DNA of 64,000 nucleotides. It comes from Gp13-AA77 sp035946735. GTDB lineage: Bacteria; Acidobacteriota; Terriglobia; UBA7540. Both the position numbers and the translations under genes were made by a program. Of the stretch, positions 25,249-34,146 are shown piece after piece. Each line of letters starts with the position of its first letter. The stretch's first letter is position 1. The notes below the pieces were generated by a model that saw only the letters and a program-made list of their open reading frames with translations, had not been told where the DNA came from and searched no databases. The DNA is taken from positions 62,001 to 126,000 of the forward strand of contig DASYYZ010000098.1 in the NCBI GenBank assembly GCA_035946735.1, read 5' to 3'.

Positions 25249-26496
25249 ATGGCTGGTAAATCCCTAGGGCTTGAGCCCGGCCCGCGCCGCGCTCGACTCG
25301 ATAGTCGCGGGGCTCTCCGCCGGCAGCCTCCGATTTTGCTGGTGGCGCTGATCTTGTCCCTTTTGACGCCTGCGCTCGGGCTTCGCGCTCAGGCTCCGTT
25401 CCCGCAAACGGGTGCCGGCCAGCCGCCTTTGCCTAATCAGGGGCCGCTCCCGCCGCTGCTGCAGAGACGGCTGGACATGCAGCGCCAGCAGCAAATGGAA
25501 CAGCAACAGCGACTGCAAGAGCAGCGTCAGGCACAGCAGCAGCAGATGCAGCTGCAACAGCAGCAACAGCAGGACCAGCAAGAAGAGCAGCAAGGTCAAC
25601 AGGCGCTTCCGGCGGCTCCGATCAAGCAGCCTGCGCCGGTAACTCTTCAGCCGGGAAGCGAACCTCCCGCCGGGCCCTCGCTCAAGGTGGACTACGCCGG
25701 CGCTAAGCTAAGTGTGACCGCGGACCACGTGCCCCTGTCTCAGGTCTTGCAGGAGATCGGCCAGAAGACCGGTCTTCAGGTGCACGGATTAGGCGAGGCC
25801 GGCAGGACGGTGGCCGTGCAATTTTCGGGGATAACGGTGGCGCAGGCGGTTCAGGGCCTGCTGGGCGGCACGAATTACGTTGTCTTTGGCAGCCTGGCTT
25901 CCCCGGTTTCCGTGCGGTTGGCGCGGGTGGTCATCCTCAATGCGGCAGCGGGTGCGGCTATTGACATGGGAACCGAAGCCGAAACAGGGCGGAGCGCCGC
26001 CGCTCAGGCAAAGCATAACACCTGGCGCGCCCAGTTGCTGAGTACGAATCCGGCGGAGCAAGATGCGGGATTCCGCGAAGTCATCAAGCTCGGTCCAAAG
26101 GAAGCATACGACGCGCTCACTGACGTGATTGCGAACGGAGATGGGATTGCCAGGCTGCGCGCCCTTCAGTTCATGGACCAGGACAGCCAGATCGATCAGT
26201 CGTTAGTGATGGGATCGCTGCACGACGCGCTCAGCGATCAGGACAGCGTGCTGCGCGACTATGCCGTTCAAGCCCTTGGCCGTCACCCCGGAGCGGATTC
26301 GCTCGATCTTCTGCGCCAGGTCTATAGCGACGGCGATTCCACCGTTCGCCTCAATGTGATCGAAGCTGTCTCGCAACGCACCGATGCGCATACTCTCCTT
26401 CAGCAGGCAGCGACCGATCCTGACCAGGCGGTGAGCAGCTTGGCCACTGAACTTCTGAATGGCGCCTCCAACAACAACAACGACCCTGACCAGTAG
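25249..26496 (+). CDS. Exported Gln-rich protein with STN-like and HEAT-repeat regions
   Basis: A 415-residue exported protein. A hydrophobic segment at about 26-45 (ILLVALILSLLTPALGL) ends in LRAQ, a probable signal peptide with a long N-region. Residues about 77-125 are Gln-rich (QQQ runs broken by Met, Arg, Leu). Residues 140-225 resemble the short STN domain of secretins and TonB receptors (LKVDYAGAKLSVTADHVPLSQVLQEIGQKTGL). The rest, from about 260, is helical with HEAT-like repeats (SLHDALSDQDSVLRDYAVQAL, LDLLRQVYSDGDSTVRLNVIEAV). It looks like a periplasmic scaffold. No partner secretin is seen in the window. Confidence 0.72.
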   Translation: MAGKSLGLEPGPRRARLDSRGALRRQPPILLVALILSLLTPALGLRAQAPFPQTGAGQPPLPNQGPLPPLLQRRLDMQRQQQMEQQQRLQEQRQAQQQQMQLQQQQQQDQQEEQQGQQALPAAPIKQPAPVTLQPGSEPPAGPSLKVDYAGAKLSVTADHVPLSQVLQEIGQKTGLQVHGLGEAGRTVAVQFSGITVAQAVQGLLGGTNYVVFGSLASPVSVRLARVVILNAAAGAAIDMGTEAETGRSAAAQAKHNTWRAQLLSTNPAEQDAGFREVIKLGPKEAYDALTDVIANGDGIARLRALQFMDQDSQIDQSLVMGSLHDALSDQDSVLRDYAVQALGRHPGADSLDLLRQVYSDGDSTVRLNVIEAVSQRTDAHTLLQQAATDPDQAVSSLATELLNGASNNNNDPDQ

Positions 26497-26601
26497 TCTT
26501 TAGGTTCGCCTACGTCCGGGCCCGCGGCCGCAAACGGCCACGGACCACGTAACCCGCCCTTACCGATGAACCAGGATCGATCTCAATCCGGAAGGAGTCC
26601 A

Positions 26602-27306
26602 ATGGCTCCGAAGCTCATCGCTCGCGTCAGCGTGTTTTGCGCCATGGCGGCACTCACTCCCTCGCTTCTTCTCATACCATCCCGGCAGACCGCTCAGAGC
26701 GGCGCGCGATTGCTGAACTTCTCGGACAAGTTCGAAGGTGGCAATCTGGACGCCTGGCAGATGCCCTATCCGGAAGATTGGGTGATCCTGGGAGAGCCGG
26801 GCCGCCACTACTTGCACATGAAGCGCAACCGCGATCCCGGCGTTCCGCGGCGGCCGTTGCAATTCGCCTTGCTGAAGAACATCAAAGCGGGCAGCTTCGA
26901 TTTGCGGGTTCGAGTGCGACGCGAAGGCGGGTCGATGATCGTCGTGTTCAACTACGTGGACACGCTCCACTTCTACTACAGTCACCTCTCCGTGGATTCA
27001 GGACGCAAGCAGGCCGTCCACAACGGAATCTTCCTGGTGAACAACGCTCCGCGCGTGCGCATTGCCGGCGCTGAAGCTATCCCCGCCCTGCCGGACACTT
27101 CCTGGCACCAGATTCGCGTGTTGAGGAATGGGGCCAGCGGCCGCATCGAGGTCTGGAGCGACGTTCAAGCCGGGGTGCTCTTCACGGTGGTTGACCACAC
27201 CTATTCGTGTGGTCAGATTGGTCTTGGGTCATTTGACGAGACGGGTGATTTCAGCGACGTCGATCTCAGCTCGAACGATAGCGGATGCAAACCTGCGGCT
27301 CCTTGA
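26602..27306 (+). CDS. Exported concanavalin-like (DUF1080-type) protein, unknown
   Basis: A 234-residue exported protein. The start is ATG 26602, preceded by GAAGGAG at 26591-26597 (an in-frame ATG at 26566 is less supported). A signal peptide covers about residues 1-33. The mature part reads as a jelly-roll: FSDKFEGGNLDAWQM, YLHMKRNRDPG, GSFDLRVRVRREGG, SMIVVFNYVDTLHFYYSHLSVD, WHQIRVLRNGASGRIEVW and the end strand QIGLGSFDETGDFSDVDL. This order is typical of LamG/DUF1080-like carbohydrate-binding or hydrolase domains. No catalytic residues can be assigned. Confidence 0.65.
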   Translation: MAPKLIARVSVFCAMAALTPSLLLIPSRQTAQSGARLLNFSDKFEGGNLDAWQMPYPEDWVILGEPGRHYLHMKRNRDPGVPRRPLQFALLKNIKAGSFDLRVRVRREGGSMIVVFNYVDTLHFYYSHLSVDSGRKQAVHNGIFLVNNAPRVRIAGAEAIPALPDTSWHQIRVLRNGASGRIEVWSDVQAGVLFTVVDHTYSCGQIGLGSFDETGDFSDVDLSSNDSGCKPAAP

Positions 27307-27387
27307 TGAAACCCTGACACCAGTTCTCCCGGGTTTGGGTCACCGCCGCTCCTTCGGTAGCGTAAACCCCTCGCGGCCGGGCGCATG

Positions 27388-29073
27388 TCAAACGTTCCCG
27401 CGCTTCATCTCCCCCATCAAGTAGTCACAAGATCGCACGCACAGTGCCATGAGTGTCAACGTCGGGTTCTGGCAAGGATTCGTGGGAAATCCCGCGGCGT
27501 CCACGACGAAGAGGTTCTTGACGTCATGCGTCTGTTGGAACTGATTCAGGACCGATCGCTTCGGGTCGCTGCCCATCCTCGCCACTCCCACTTCGTGCCG
27601 GACGCCACCTGGTCCTGTGGGGTGAAATGTGGGCCGTATGTTCTTAGCGCCAGCCGCCGCGAGCATCTCAGCCGCGGAATCCCTGGCATCGCGAAGGAGC
27701 GCAAACTCGTTGTCGCTGTGCGACATATGGATGCGAAGCACGGGAATGCCGTAGGTGTCGACTGCGCTCGGGTCGATCCCAACGTAGTTCTCCCAGCGCG
27801 GAAGGACCTCCGCGAACGCGCCCATGCTGACTGTGCTCACCGGTTCCGAGAGCTTGTTCTTGAACGCCTGACCGAACCCCGGCGCTTCCCAGTTGAAATC
27901 AACACTGCCGCCGCCCTCATAGCCATAGCCGCGGATGAATTCCTTCGAACGCGGGCCGCTCGGAAGGTTCCGCATCCGCGCTACATAAATACCACAAGGA
28001 CGACGCGGGCCTGACAGGCTGGGCCTGGCCGCGAATTCGGAAAACTCTCCGCTGGCGCCGGCGCCCGCGATATGGTCCATGAGGTAGTGTCCCAGCGCGC
28101 CGCTCGAGTTCCCGAGGCCGTTCGGGTGTTGCGTGGTGGCCGAGTTCAACAAGACGCGCGCCGATTCGAGCGCCTGAGCGCCGACGATGACCGCCCGGCC
28201 CTTGATCTCGCGCGGCTGGCGTGTGTTCCGATCAATATAGAGAATCCCGCTGGCGCGATTGCGGTCCGCGTCCATCAGGACCTTGTAGACCATGGCGTTC
28301 GGAATGTAGGTGCAATTTCCCGTGGCGAGCGCGTCAGGCAGGGTGGTGAAGGCCGAGTTGAAATAAGAATGGGTGACGCAGCCGCGTTCGCAAGGGCCGC
28401 AGTAGTGGCAGGGAGCGCGTCCGTTGAGCGGTCTCGTCAGATTGGCCGTGCGCGAGGGCGTAACGATGTAGCCTAGCTTAGCCTTTACACGCTCTCGAAA
28501 CGCATTTTCAGAGCAGGTCAGGGCCATTTCGGGCTGGAAGATCCCGTCCGGGATATGGTCCGCTTCTTCAGCGCGACCGGCGACGCCGATGTAGCGCTCC
28601 ACGAGATCGTAGTAGGGAGCTAGGTCCCGGTAACTGACCGGCCAGTCCTGGCCATATCCGTCGAACGAGGCGGCCTTGAAATCGAGGTCGCTATAACGCA
28701 GACTGAGGCGTCCCCAGACGTTCGTTCGCCCTCCTGCGATACGCATGCGCGCTGACCAGCTAAACGGTGTTTCGCCGAACGTCGTGTAGGGCTCGTCCAG
28801 GTCATTACAAAACCACTCGTAGTTGAACTCCGTGCAGGCGTAGCACTGGCTCTGGATGGGGCGCGTCCTGCTCAGCGCGCCGGGCGCGAGGTTGCGATAT
28901 CTCAGTTGGAACTCGGGCAGATGCTCGGTGAAATTCTTGTCCGATTGTGGCGGACCTGCGTCGAGAAGCGCAATCTTCAGCCCGGCTTCTGCAAGGCGCT
29001 TGCACGCCCATCCGCCGGATGCGCCTGACCCAACCACCAGCACGTCAAAATTCTCCCTTGAATCAGCTGTCAT
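27388..29073 (-). CDS. GMC-family FAD-dependent oxidoreductase
   Basis: A 561-residue glucose-methanol-choline oxidoreductase, expected to oxidise an alcohol or sugar hydroxyl with FAD. The N-terminal Rossmann motif is VLVVGSGASGGWACKRLAEAG (first 20 residues of it; Gly at 13, 15 and 18 region), followed by the acidic end of the second strand LLDAGP. WSARMRIAGGRTNVWGRLS is the GMC signature 1 region. A CxxCxxxC-like segment, CHYCGPCERGC, is conserved in this bacterial subfamily. The C-terminal domain ends AGFPTNPCQNPTLTLMALCVR, the GMC signature with NPTLT. A usual partner, gluconate dehydrogenase subunit 3, is absent. There is no signal peptide. Confidence 0.9.
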   Translation of the reverse strand: MTADSRENFDVLVVGSGASGGWACKRLAEAGLKIALLDAGPPQSDKNFTEHLPEFQLRYRNLAPGALSRTRPIQSQCYACTEFNYEWFCNDLDEPYTTFGETPFSWSARMRIAGGRTNVWGRLSLRYSDLDFKAASFDGYGQDWPVSYRDLAPYYDLVERYIGVAGRAEEADHIPDGIFQPEMALTCSENAFRERVKAKLGYIVTPSRTANLTRPLNGRAPCHYCGPCERGCVTHSYFNSAFTTLPDALATGNCTYIPNAMVYKVLMDADRNRASGILYIDRNTRQPREIKGRAVIVGAQALESARVLLNSATTQHPNGLGNSSGALGHYLMDHIAGAGASGEFSEFAARPSLSGPRRPCGIYVARMRNLPSGPRSKEFIRGYGYEGGGSVDFNWEAPGFGQAFKNKLSEPVSTVSMGAFAEVLPRWENYVGIDPSAVDTYGIPVLRIHMSHSDNEFALLRDARDSAAEMLAAAGAKNIRPTFHPTGPGGVRHEVGVARMGSDPKRSVLNQFQQTHDVKNLFVVDAAGFPTNPCQNPTLTLMALCVRSCDYLMGEMKRGNV

Positions 29074-29329
29074 TGGCCTTCTGCCCGATCAAGTTGAGCC
29101 TGAGATGCCCAACAGTGGCTCACATCCCCATCCCACCCACCAGCGCCTGCGTAGCTCAGCCGTGTAACGACCTCAGTCTAGCTCAAAAGCCAGTTGCGGG
29201 ACCGTTTGCCGGGATTCAGCCGGACCTGTAACCGGGGCTCGACTCCCGGCACTTCTTCTTACGGACAAGTGTATACTCTTAGGCGGCGGTGCGCCGAAAT
29301 CGCGAATTCATGACGGAGGCATTGCGCGC
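29074..29329 (+). promoter_or_regulatory. Promoter region of TonB receptor, TATACT box
   Basis: A 256-nt divergent spacer. TATACT at 29272-29277 is a good -10 for the rightward receptor gene; the -35 is not obvious. GACGGAGG at about 29312-29319 is the ribosome binding site for ATG 29330. A tRNA-like stretch near 29150-29260 was examined and rejected. Confidence 0.45.
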
Positions 29330-32300
29330 ATGAGAACAATAACGAACAGTCTTCTAGCGGTTGGAATGACTCTTTTGACGGCGCCGGCCGCGCCCCTTTG
29401 GGGGCAGGCGGGGGCGAGCGCCCAGATTTCCGGTTTGGTCTCGGACCCAAGCGGAGGACTGGTGCCGAACGCCAGGGTGACGGCCACACACATCGATACA
29501 GGTTTGGTACGCACAGCCCGCAGCGGTCCGGACGGAATCTACGCGCTTCCGAATCTGCCAGTAGGATCTTACAAACTTGAAATCGAGGCGAGCGGTTTTG
29601 AAGGCTACGTCCAGACCGGAATCCTGCTTCAGGTCGGGACCAACGTCACCATTAACGTGACACTGCACGTGGGACAGGTGAAGCAGGAGGTCCAGGTGTC
29701 CGCCAACGCCGCCATGTTGCAGACCCAAACGACTTCCGTTTCGTCTGTAATGGACAACGCGCGTGTTCTGGACCTGCCGCTGAACGGCCGCCAGGCTACC
29801 GACCTCATCATGCTCATGGGCGCGGCCACCAACACAATCGATCAGAACGTGAACGATATCAAGACCAGCAAGAACTATGCTACCGCTGACAGCATCTCGG
29901 TTGCCGGAGGACAGTCGAGTGCCACCAGCTATCGTCTGGACGGCGGAACGCACATGGACAACTTTTCGAACATCAATCTTCCCTTCCCCTTTCCCGACGC
30001 CATTCAGGAGTTCAGCGTCGAAACCAGCAGCCTGACTGCGCAGTGGGGTCTCCATCCCGGGGCGCAGGTCGACGTGGTCACCAAATCCGGCACCAATCAG
30101 TTCCACGGCGACGCATTCGAATTCGTGCGCAACGGCGATTTCAACGCTCGCGACTTCTTCGCGGCCGCCCAGGACACCCTGAAGCGAAACCAATTCGGGG
30201 GGACCATCGGAGGACCGATCAAAAAGGACAAGGTCTTCGGCTTCTTTGGCTACCAGGGTACCCGCATTCGGACTGCGCCGCCTTCCTCGATCACCTTCGT
30301 GCCCACGCCGGCCGTTCTGTCGGGAGACTGGAGCCAGATTCTGTCCGCATCCTGCCAGTCGAGCGGCTCGGCGGCGACGATCACCAATCCCGCCACGCGC
30401 CAGCCTTTCGCCAATGATTTCGTGAACCCCAGCCTGTACAACCCGCAGGCGCTCGCGCTTCTCAAGTACGTTCCCACCTCCAATGATCCCTGCGGCAGGA
30501 TCACTTACGCCATCCCGGAGCCGCAGCGGGAGGATCAATACATCGGTCGAGCGGACTGGAACCAGAGCGCCAAGAACAATCTCTTCGGCCGGTACTTCTA
30601 CGCGGACTACAAGAGTCCTGCCGCGTTCAACAACGATTTCCTGCTGACAACCCAGCGCGGAGTTCTGGACCGCAGCCAATCGGCTACCCTGGGCGACAGT
30701 TATTCGATCACTCCGAACACGCTCAATTCCCTCCATCTCACCTGGACGCGCCTCGCCATCACCCGCGGGCCGGCCGCGAACATGAAGAACCTGGATGACT
30801 TCGGTGTCAACATTTTTCAGGCGGTGCCGAATGCCATCGATATGTCGATCACGGGATACTTTGGAATCGGCTGCGGCACTTGCGCTCCCGCCCTGTTTAG
30901 AAACAACGTGGCCGAGATTTCGGACGATCTCGATCTGGTCCGCGGCCGCCATCACCTCTCAACGGGCGTGGATTGGATCCACTACCAGTACCCGTACGCC
31001 AACAACGCGTACGCGAACGGCGGATTCACGTTCAACGGTGGAGCCACGGGCAACGGCCTGCTGGATTTTCTGCTGGGGATGCCCAACTTCTTCGATCAGG
31101 GCAACCCGACGCAGTTCAACGGGCGGCAGAACTATATCGGGCTGTACGTCAACGATAATCTGCAGGTGACGAAGAGGCTCAACATTAATCTGGGATTGAG
31201 ATGGGAGCCCAACCTGTCCGTCACCGAAACGCACAACGCCATCGATCACTTTTCCGAGGCCGCTTTCATCGCAGGCACCAAGACCAGCCAGTACGTGAAG
31301 GCTCCTCCGGGATTGTTCTATCCCGGTGATCCCGGTATTCCTAGCAGTTACACCTACACCAAACTGTCCGCGTTTGGGCCACGCGTGGGAGTCGTCTGGG
31401 ACCCGGCCGGAACTGGGCGCCAGGTGATCCGCGCCGGCTTTGGGGTCTTCTATGACACCATCCCGACCGCCTATTTCGAGGATCAGACCCAGGGCGCTCC
31501 GTGGGGCAGCGTGGTTGATCTCAACGGCCCGGCCGGAGGCCTGTCGAATCCATGGCAGGGATATCCGGGCGGCAATCCCTTCCCGTTGCCTTTTCCTCCC
31601 GGCAAGAATGCCGTTTTCCCGGCCGAGAGCAGTTTCTATGACTATCCTTTGAACTCGCGCCCGATGTACGTGGATCAGTGGAATCTCGGGTACCAAATCC
31701 AACTGACGAACAACTGGCTGCTGGCGGCCGATTACGTCGGCAATAAGACCACCCACATCTGGACCGGAGAAGACATCAATCCCGCCGTTTTCATCCCGGG
31801 AATGTGCAACGGTTCGCCCTGTTCGACAGGCAGCAATGAAAACCAGAGGCGTGTGCTCTCGCTCATCAACCCCGGCGCAGGCACGGGCATCTCGGACATT
31901 TATCACCTCGATGCCGGCTCCAACGGCGAATATGAAGCGCTCCTGCTCAAGGTGCAGCATCGCTTCAGCAATCACTTCACGATCCTGGGGAACTACACCT
32001 GGTCGCATTGCCTCAGCGAAACCGATTTCCAGGGCGACATGGGTGGACCTTACACCCAGAATCCGTTCAATCGAAATGCGGACCGCGGCAATTGCAGCTT
32101 CGATCTCCGCCAGATCTTCAATTTGAGCTTCATTGCTCAGATGCCCCGGTTCGGCAATCCCTGGACCAACCGGTTTCTCGGCGGGTGGCAGCTCTCGCCC
32201 ATCGTGTCCGTTCACACGGGCACGTGGTTCTACGCTCTGGACGGTGTTGACAATTGCCTGTGCGGAGTCTTTCTGGACCGGCCGGACGTGTCCGGCAACC

Positions 32301-32617
32301 CCTACGTGAAGAGCACCACCGGAGCGCTCCAGTGGCTCAACCCGAGCGCATTCTCGCTGAGCCCGACGGGCACGTTCGGCAATTCAGGAAGGGACTCGCT
32401 CGAGGCGCCCGGTTACGTCGATGTCGACGCCGCCGTGGTCCGCTACTTCAATATCACCGAGCGCCAGCGCCTCGAGCTGAGGTTCGAATTCTTCAATCTG
32501 ATGAACCACGTCAATTTCAACGCGCCAGACAATTACTTCACGGATTCGACCTTCGGCCAGATTCTAAGCGACGTCAGCCCGCGCATCCTGCAGTTCGCGC
32601 TGAAGTACACGTTTTGA
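29330..32617 (+). CDS. TonB-dependent receptor, Oar-like, with carboxypeptidase-regulatory domain
   Basis: A 1095-residue outer-membrane receptor. Signal peptide about 1-30. Residues 35-120 form the carboxypeptidase-regulatory domain (AQISGLVSDPSGGLVPNARVTATH, GSYKLEIEASGFEGYVQTG in part). The plug covers about 125-250 (LDLPLNGRQATDLIML, YRLDGGTHMDNF, QEFSVETSSLTAQWGLHPGAQ in part). The large barrel ends VSPRILQFALKYTF with a terminal Phe, the outer-membrane insertion signal. This size and domain order define the Oar-like group that is expanded in Acidobacteriota and usually serves glycan or peptide uptake. A Tat-exported Gfo/Idh/MocA oxidoreductase follows after 70 nt, so a sugar-related substrate is likely. 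Confidence 0.92.
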   Translation: MRTITNSLLAVGMTLLTAPAAPLWGQAGASAQISGLVSDPSGGLVPNARVTATHIDTGLVRTARSGPDGIYALPNLPVGSYKLEIEASGFEGYVQTGILLQVGTNVTINVTLHVGQVKQEVQVSANAAMLQTQTTSVSSVMDNARVLDLPLNGRQATDLIMLMGAATNTIDQNVNDIKTSKNYATADSISVAGGQSSATSYRLDGGTHMDNFSNINLPFPFPDAIQEFSVETSSLTAQWGLHPGAQVDVVTKSGTNQFHGDAFEFVRNGDFNARDFFAAAQDTLKRNQFGGTIGGPIKKDKVFGFFGYQGTRIRTAPPSSITFVPTPAVLSGDWSQILSASCQSSGSAATITNPATRQPFANDFVNPSLYNPQALALLKYVPTSNDPCGRITYAIPEPQREDQYIGRADWNQSAKNNLFGRYFYADYKSPAAFNNDFLLTTQRGVLDRSQSATLGDSYSITPNTLNSLHLTWTRLAITRGPAANMKNLDDFGVNIFQAVPNAIDMSITGYFGIGCGTCAPALFRNNVAEISDDLDLVRGRHHLSTGVDWIHYQYPYANNAYANGGFTFNGGATGNGLLDFLLGMPNFFDQGNPTQFNGRQNYIGLYVNDNLQVTKRLNINLGLRWEPNLSVTETHNAIDHFSEAAFIAGTKTSQYVKAPPGLFYPGDPGIPSSYTYTKLSAFGPRVGVVWDPAGTGRQVIRAGFGVFYDTIPTAYFEDQTQGAPWGSVVDLNGPAGGLSNPWQGYPGGNPFPLPFPPGKNAVFPAESSFYDYPLNSRPMYVDQWNLGYQIQLTNNWLLAADYVGNKTTHIWTGEDINPAVFIPGMCNGSPCSTGSNENQRRVLSLINPGAGTGISDIYHLDAGSNGEYEALLLKVQHRFSNHFTILGNYTWSHCLSETDFQGDMGGPYTQNPFNRNADRGNCSFDLRQIFNLSFIAQMPRFGNPWTNRFLGGWQLSPIVSVHTGTWFYALDGVDNCLCGVFLDRPDVSGNPYVKSTTGALQWLNPSAFSLSPTGTFGNSGRDSLEAPGYVDVDAAVVRYFNITERQRLELRFEFFNLMNHVNFNAPDNYFTDSTFGQILSDVSPRILQFALKYTF

Positions 32618-32687
32618 TTTCGAGATGCGGCAGCATTCGTGAGGCCCGCAAAAATATAGTCGATTTCGCAAACCAGGAGAATTGCTT

Positions 32688-34118
32688 ATGCCCAACGATT
32701 CGGAATTGAGCCGTCGAAGCTTCCTGAAAGGTGGCGTAGCCGGCGCAGCAGGTATGGCAGCGGCAGGCGGTGCGGCGTTCGTGAGCCGCGCTGAACGGGT
32801 GATCGGCGCGAGCGACCGCGTGCGGGTGGCGATCTGCGGCGTGCACGGGCGCGGCATGGATCACGTCAGAAACTACGCCCAGCTTCACAACGTCCAGATC
32901 GCAGCAGTATGCGACCCCGACGAGAACGTGCTCGCGCAGCGCGTCGCATCGATGGAGAAAAAGGGTATTCCGAAGCCGGCGACGTTCGTGGATGTGCGCA
33001 AGCTTCTGGAGGACAAGTCGATCGATGCGATCTCCATTGCGACTCCGAACCACTGGCACTCGTTGATGGGGATTTGGGCGTGCCAGGCGGGCAAGGACGT
33101 CTACGTGGAGAAGCCTTGCTCACACAATCTGTGGGAAGGCAAACAGTTCGTTGCTGCCGCCAAGCGTTACAACCGCATCGTTCAGCACGGCACCCAGATC
33201 CGCTCCGCCACAGGGATTCGCGACGGGATCAAGAAAGTACACGACGGGATGATCGGCGATGTCTACATGGCGCGCGGGCTTTGCTACAAATGGCGCAACA
33301 CCATCGGCCACGCGTCCGTGGCGCCGGTTCCGGCGGGAGTAAATTACGATCTCTGGACGGGACCCGCGCCGATGCACGACTTTACTCAAAATCGTTTCCA
33401 CTACAACTGGCATTGGTTTTGGAGCTACGGAAACGGCGACATGGGCAACCAGGGGACTCATCAGATGGACGTGGCGCGCTGGGGGCTGGGCGTAACCTTC
33501 CCCAACAAAGTGAGCGCAATCGGCGGCCACTTCATGTTCGACGATGATCAGGAAACGCCGAACGACTTAACCTGCGCTTTTGAATTCGACCTGCCGGATG
33601 GCAAGCGCAAGATGTTGACCTTCGAGGTCCGGCACTGGATATCCAATCATGAAGCCGAGATCGGCACCGTGGCCATGGGGACTCCGGAGCCCAAACACAA
33701 GGCTGCACTCCCGGCGACCGGCCCGATGTCAGGCGGGCACAACACCATTGGAGACATCTTCTACGGCTCAAAAGGATACTTCGCGACCGGCGACGAGGAT
33801 GCGGATACTTATGGCGTATGGCTCGGGCCTGATCAGGAGCCTCAGCCCAAGATCCACGCCGGGGCGGAGGTCGCGCATTTCGCCAACTTCATCGATTGCG
33901 TGGTGAGCCGGAAGAAAGACGATCTCAATGCGCCCATTGAGGAAGCGCACACTTCCATGGCGCTGATGCATCTCGCCAATGCTTCCTACCGCCTGGGCCG
34001 GACACTGAATTTCAATCCCGAAACCCAGGAAGTGATCGGCGATGCCGAGGCCGCCAATCTGCTGCGCGACGGCGACCGCGGCTACCGGGCTCCTTTTACC
34101 GTGCCGGAAGAAGTCTAG
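32688..34118 (+). CDS. Gfo/Idh/MocA-family oxidoreductase with Tat signal
   Basis: A 476-residue NAD(P)-dependent oxidoreductase exported by the Tat route (LSRRSFLKGGVAGAAGMAAAG, first 20 residues). The Rossmann domain follows (VRVAICGVHGRGMDHV), then the conserved motif WHSLMGIWACQAGKDVYVEKP containing the EKP Lys (listed in two parts in the protein), and the C-terminal beta-sheet domain with HYNWHWFWSYGNGDMGNQGTHQMDVARW in the middle, of which His in THQMDVARW matches the usual catalytic position. ATG 32688 follows AGGAGA at 32675-32680. Secreted members of this family use tightly bound NAD(H) and include glycosidase-like and dehydrogenase types. Probably co-transcribed with the upstream TonB receptor. 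Confidence 0.9.
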   Translation: MPNDSELSRRSFLKGGVAGAAGMAAAGGAAFVSRAERVIGASDRVRVAICGVHGRGMDHVRNYAQLHNVQIAAVCDPDENVLAQRVASMEKKGIPKPATFVDVRKLLEDKSIDAISIATPNHWHSLMGIWACQAGKDVYVEKPCSHNLWEGKQFVAAAKRYNRIVQHGTQIRSATGIRDGIKKVHDGMIGDVYMARGLCYKWRNTIGHASVAPVPAGVNYDLWTGPAPMHDFTQNRFHYNWHWFWSYGNGDMGNQGTHQMDVARWGLGVTFPNKVSAIGGHFMFDDDQETPNDLTCAFEFDLPDGKRKMLTFEVRHWISNHEAEIGTVAMGTPEPKHKAALPATGPMSGGHNTIGDIFYGSKGYFATGDEDADTYGVWLGPDQEPQPKIHAGAEVAHFANFIDCVVSRKKDDLNAPIEEAHTSMALMHLANASYRLGRTLNFNPETQEVIGDAEAANLLRDGDRGYRAPFTVPEEV

Positions 34119-34146
34119 CGCCGGCTCCACGCCGCCTCCGCCGCTT

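Noticed and set aside
25460..25600. CAG-rich repeats, possible CRISPR or microsatellite
   Set aside because: They encode a Gln-rich linker in a good gene; no spaced direct repeats of CRISPR type.
29150..29260. tRNA-like stretch (GTAGCTCAGC ... CTGTAA ... CTCGACTCCCGG)
   Set aside because: D-arm-like and T-arm-like pieces are present but the acceptor ends do not pair and spacing is about 105 nt; not a functional tRNA. At most a chance or decayed fragment.
29354..30955. 533-codon minus-strand frame, and similar long frames at 6077-7168, 2486-3511 and 30959-32215
   Set aside because: Antisense shadows of thrS and the TonB receptor genes; no domains or ribosome binding sites.
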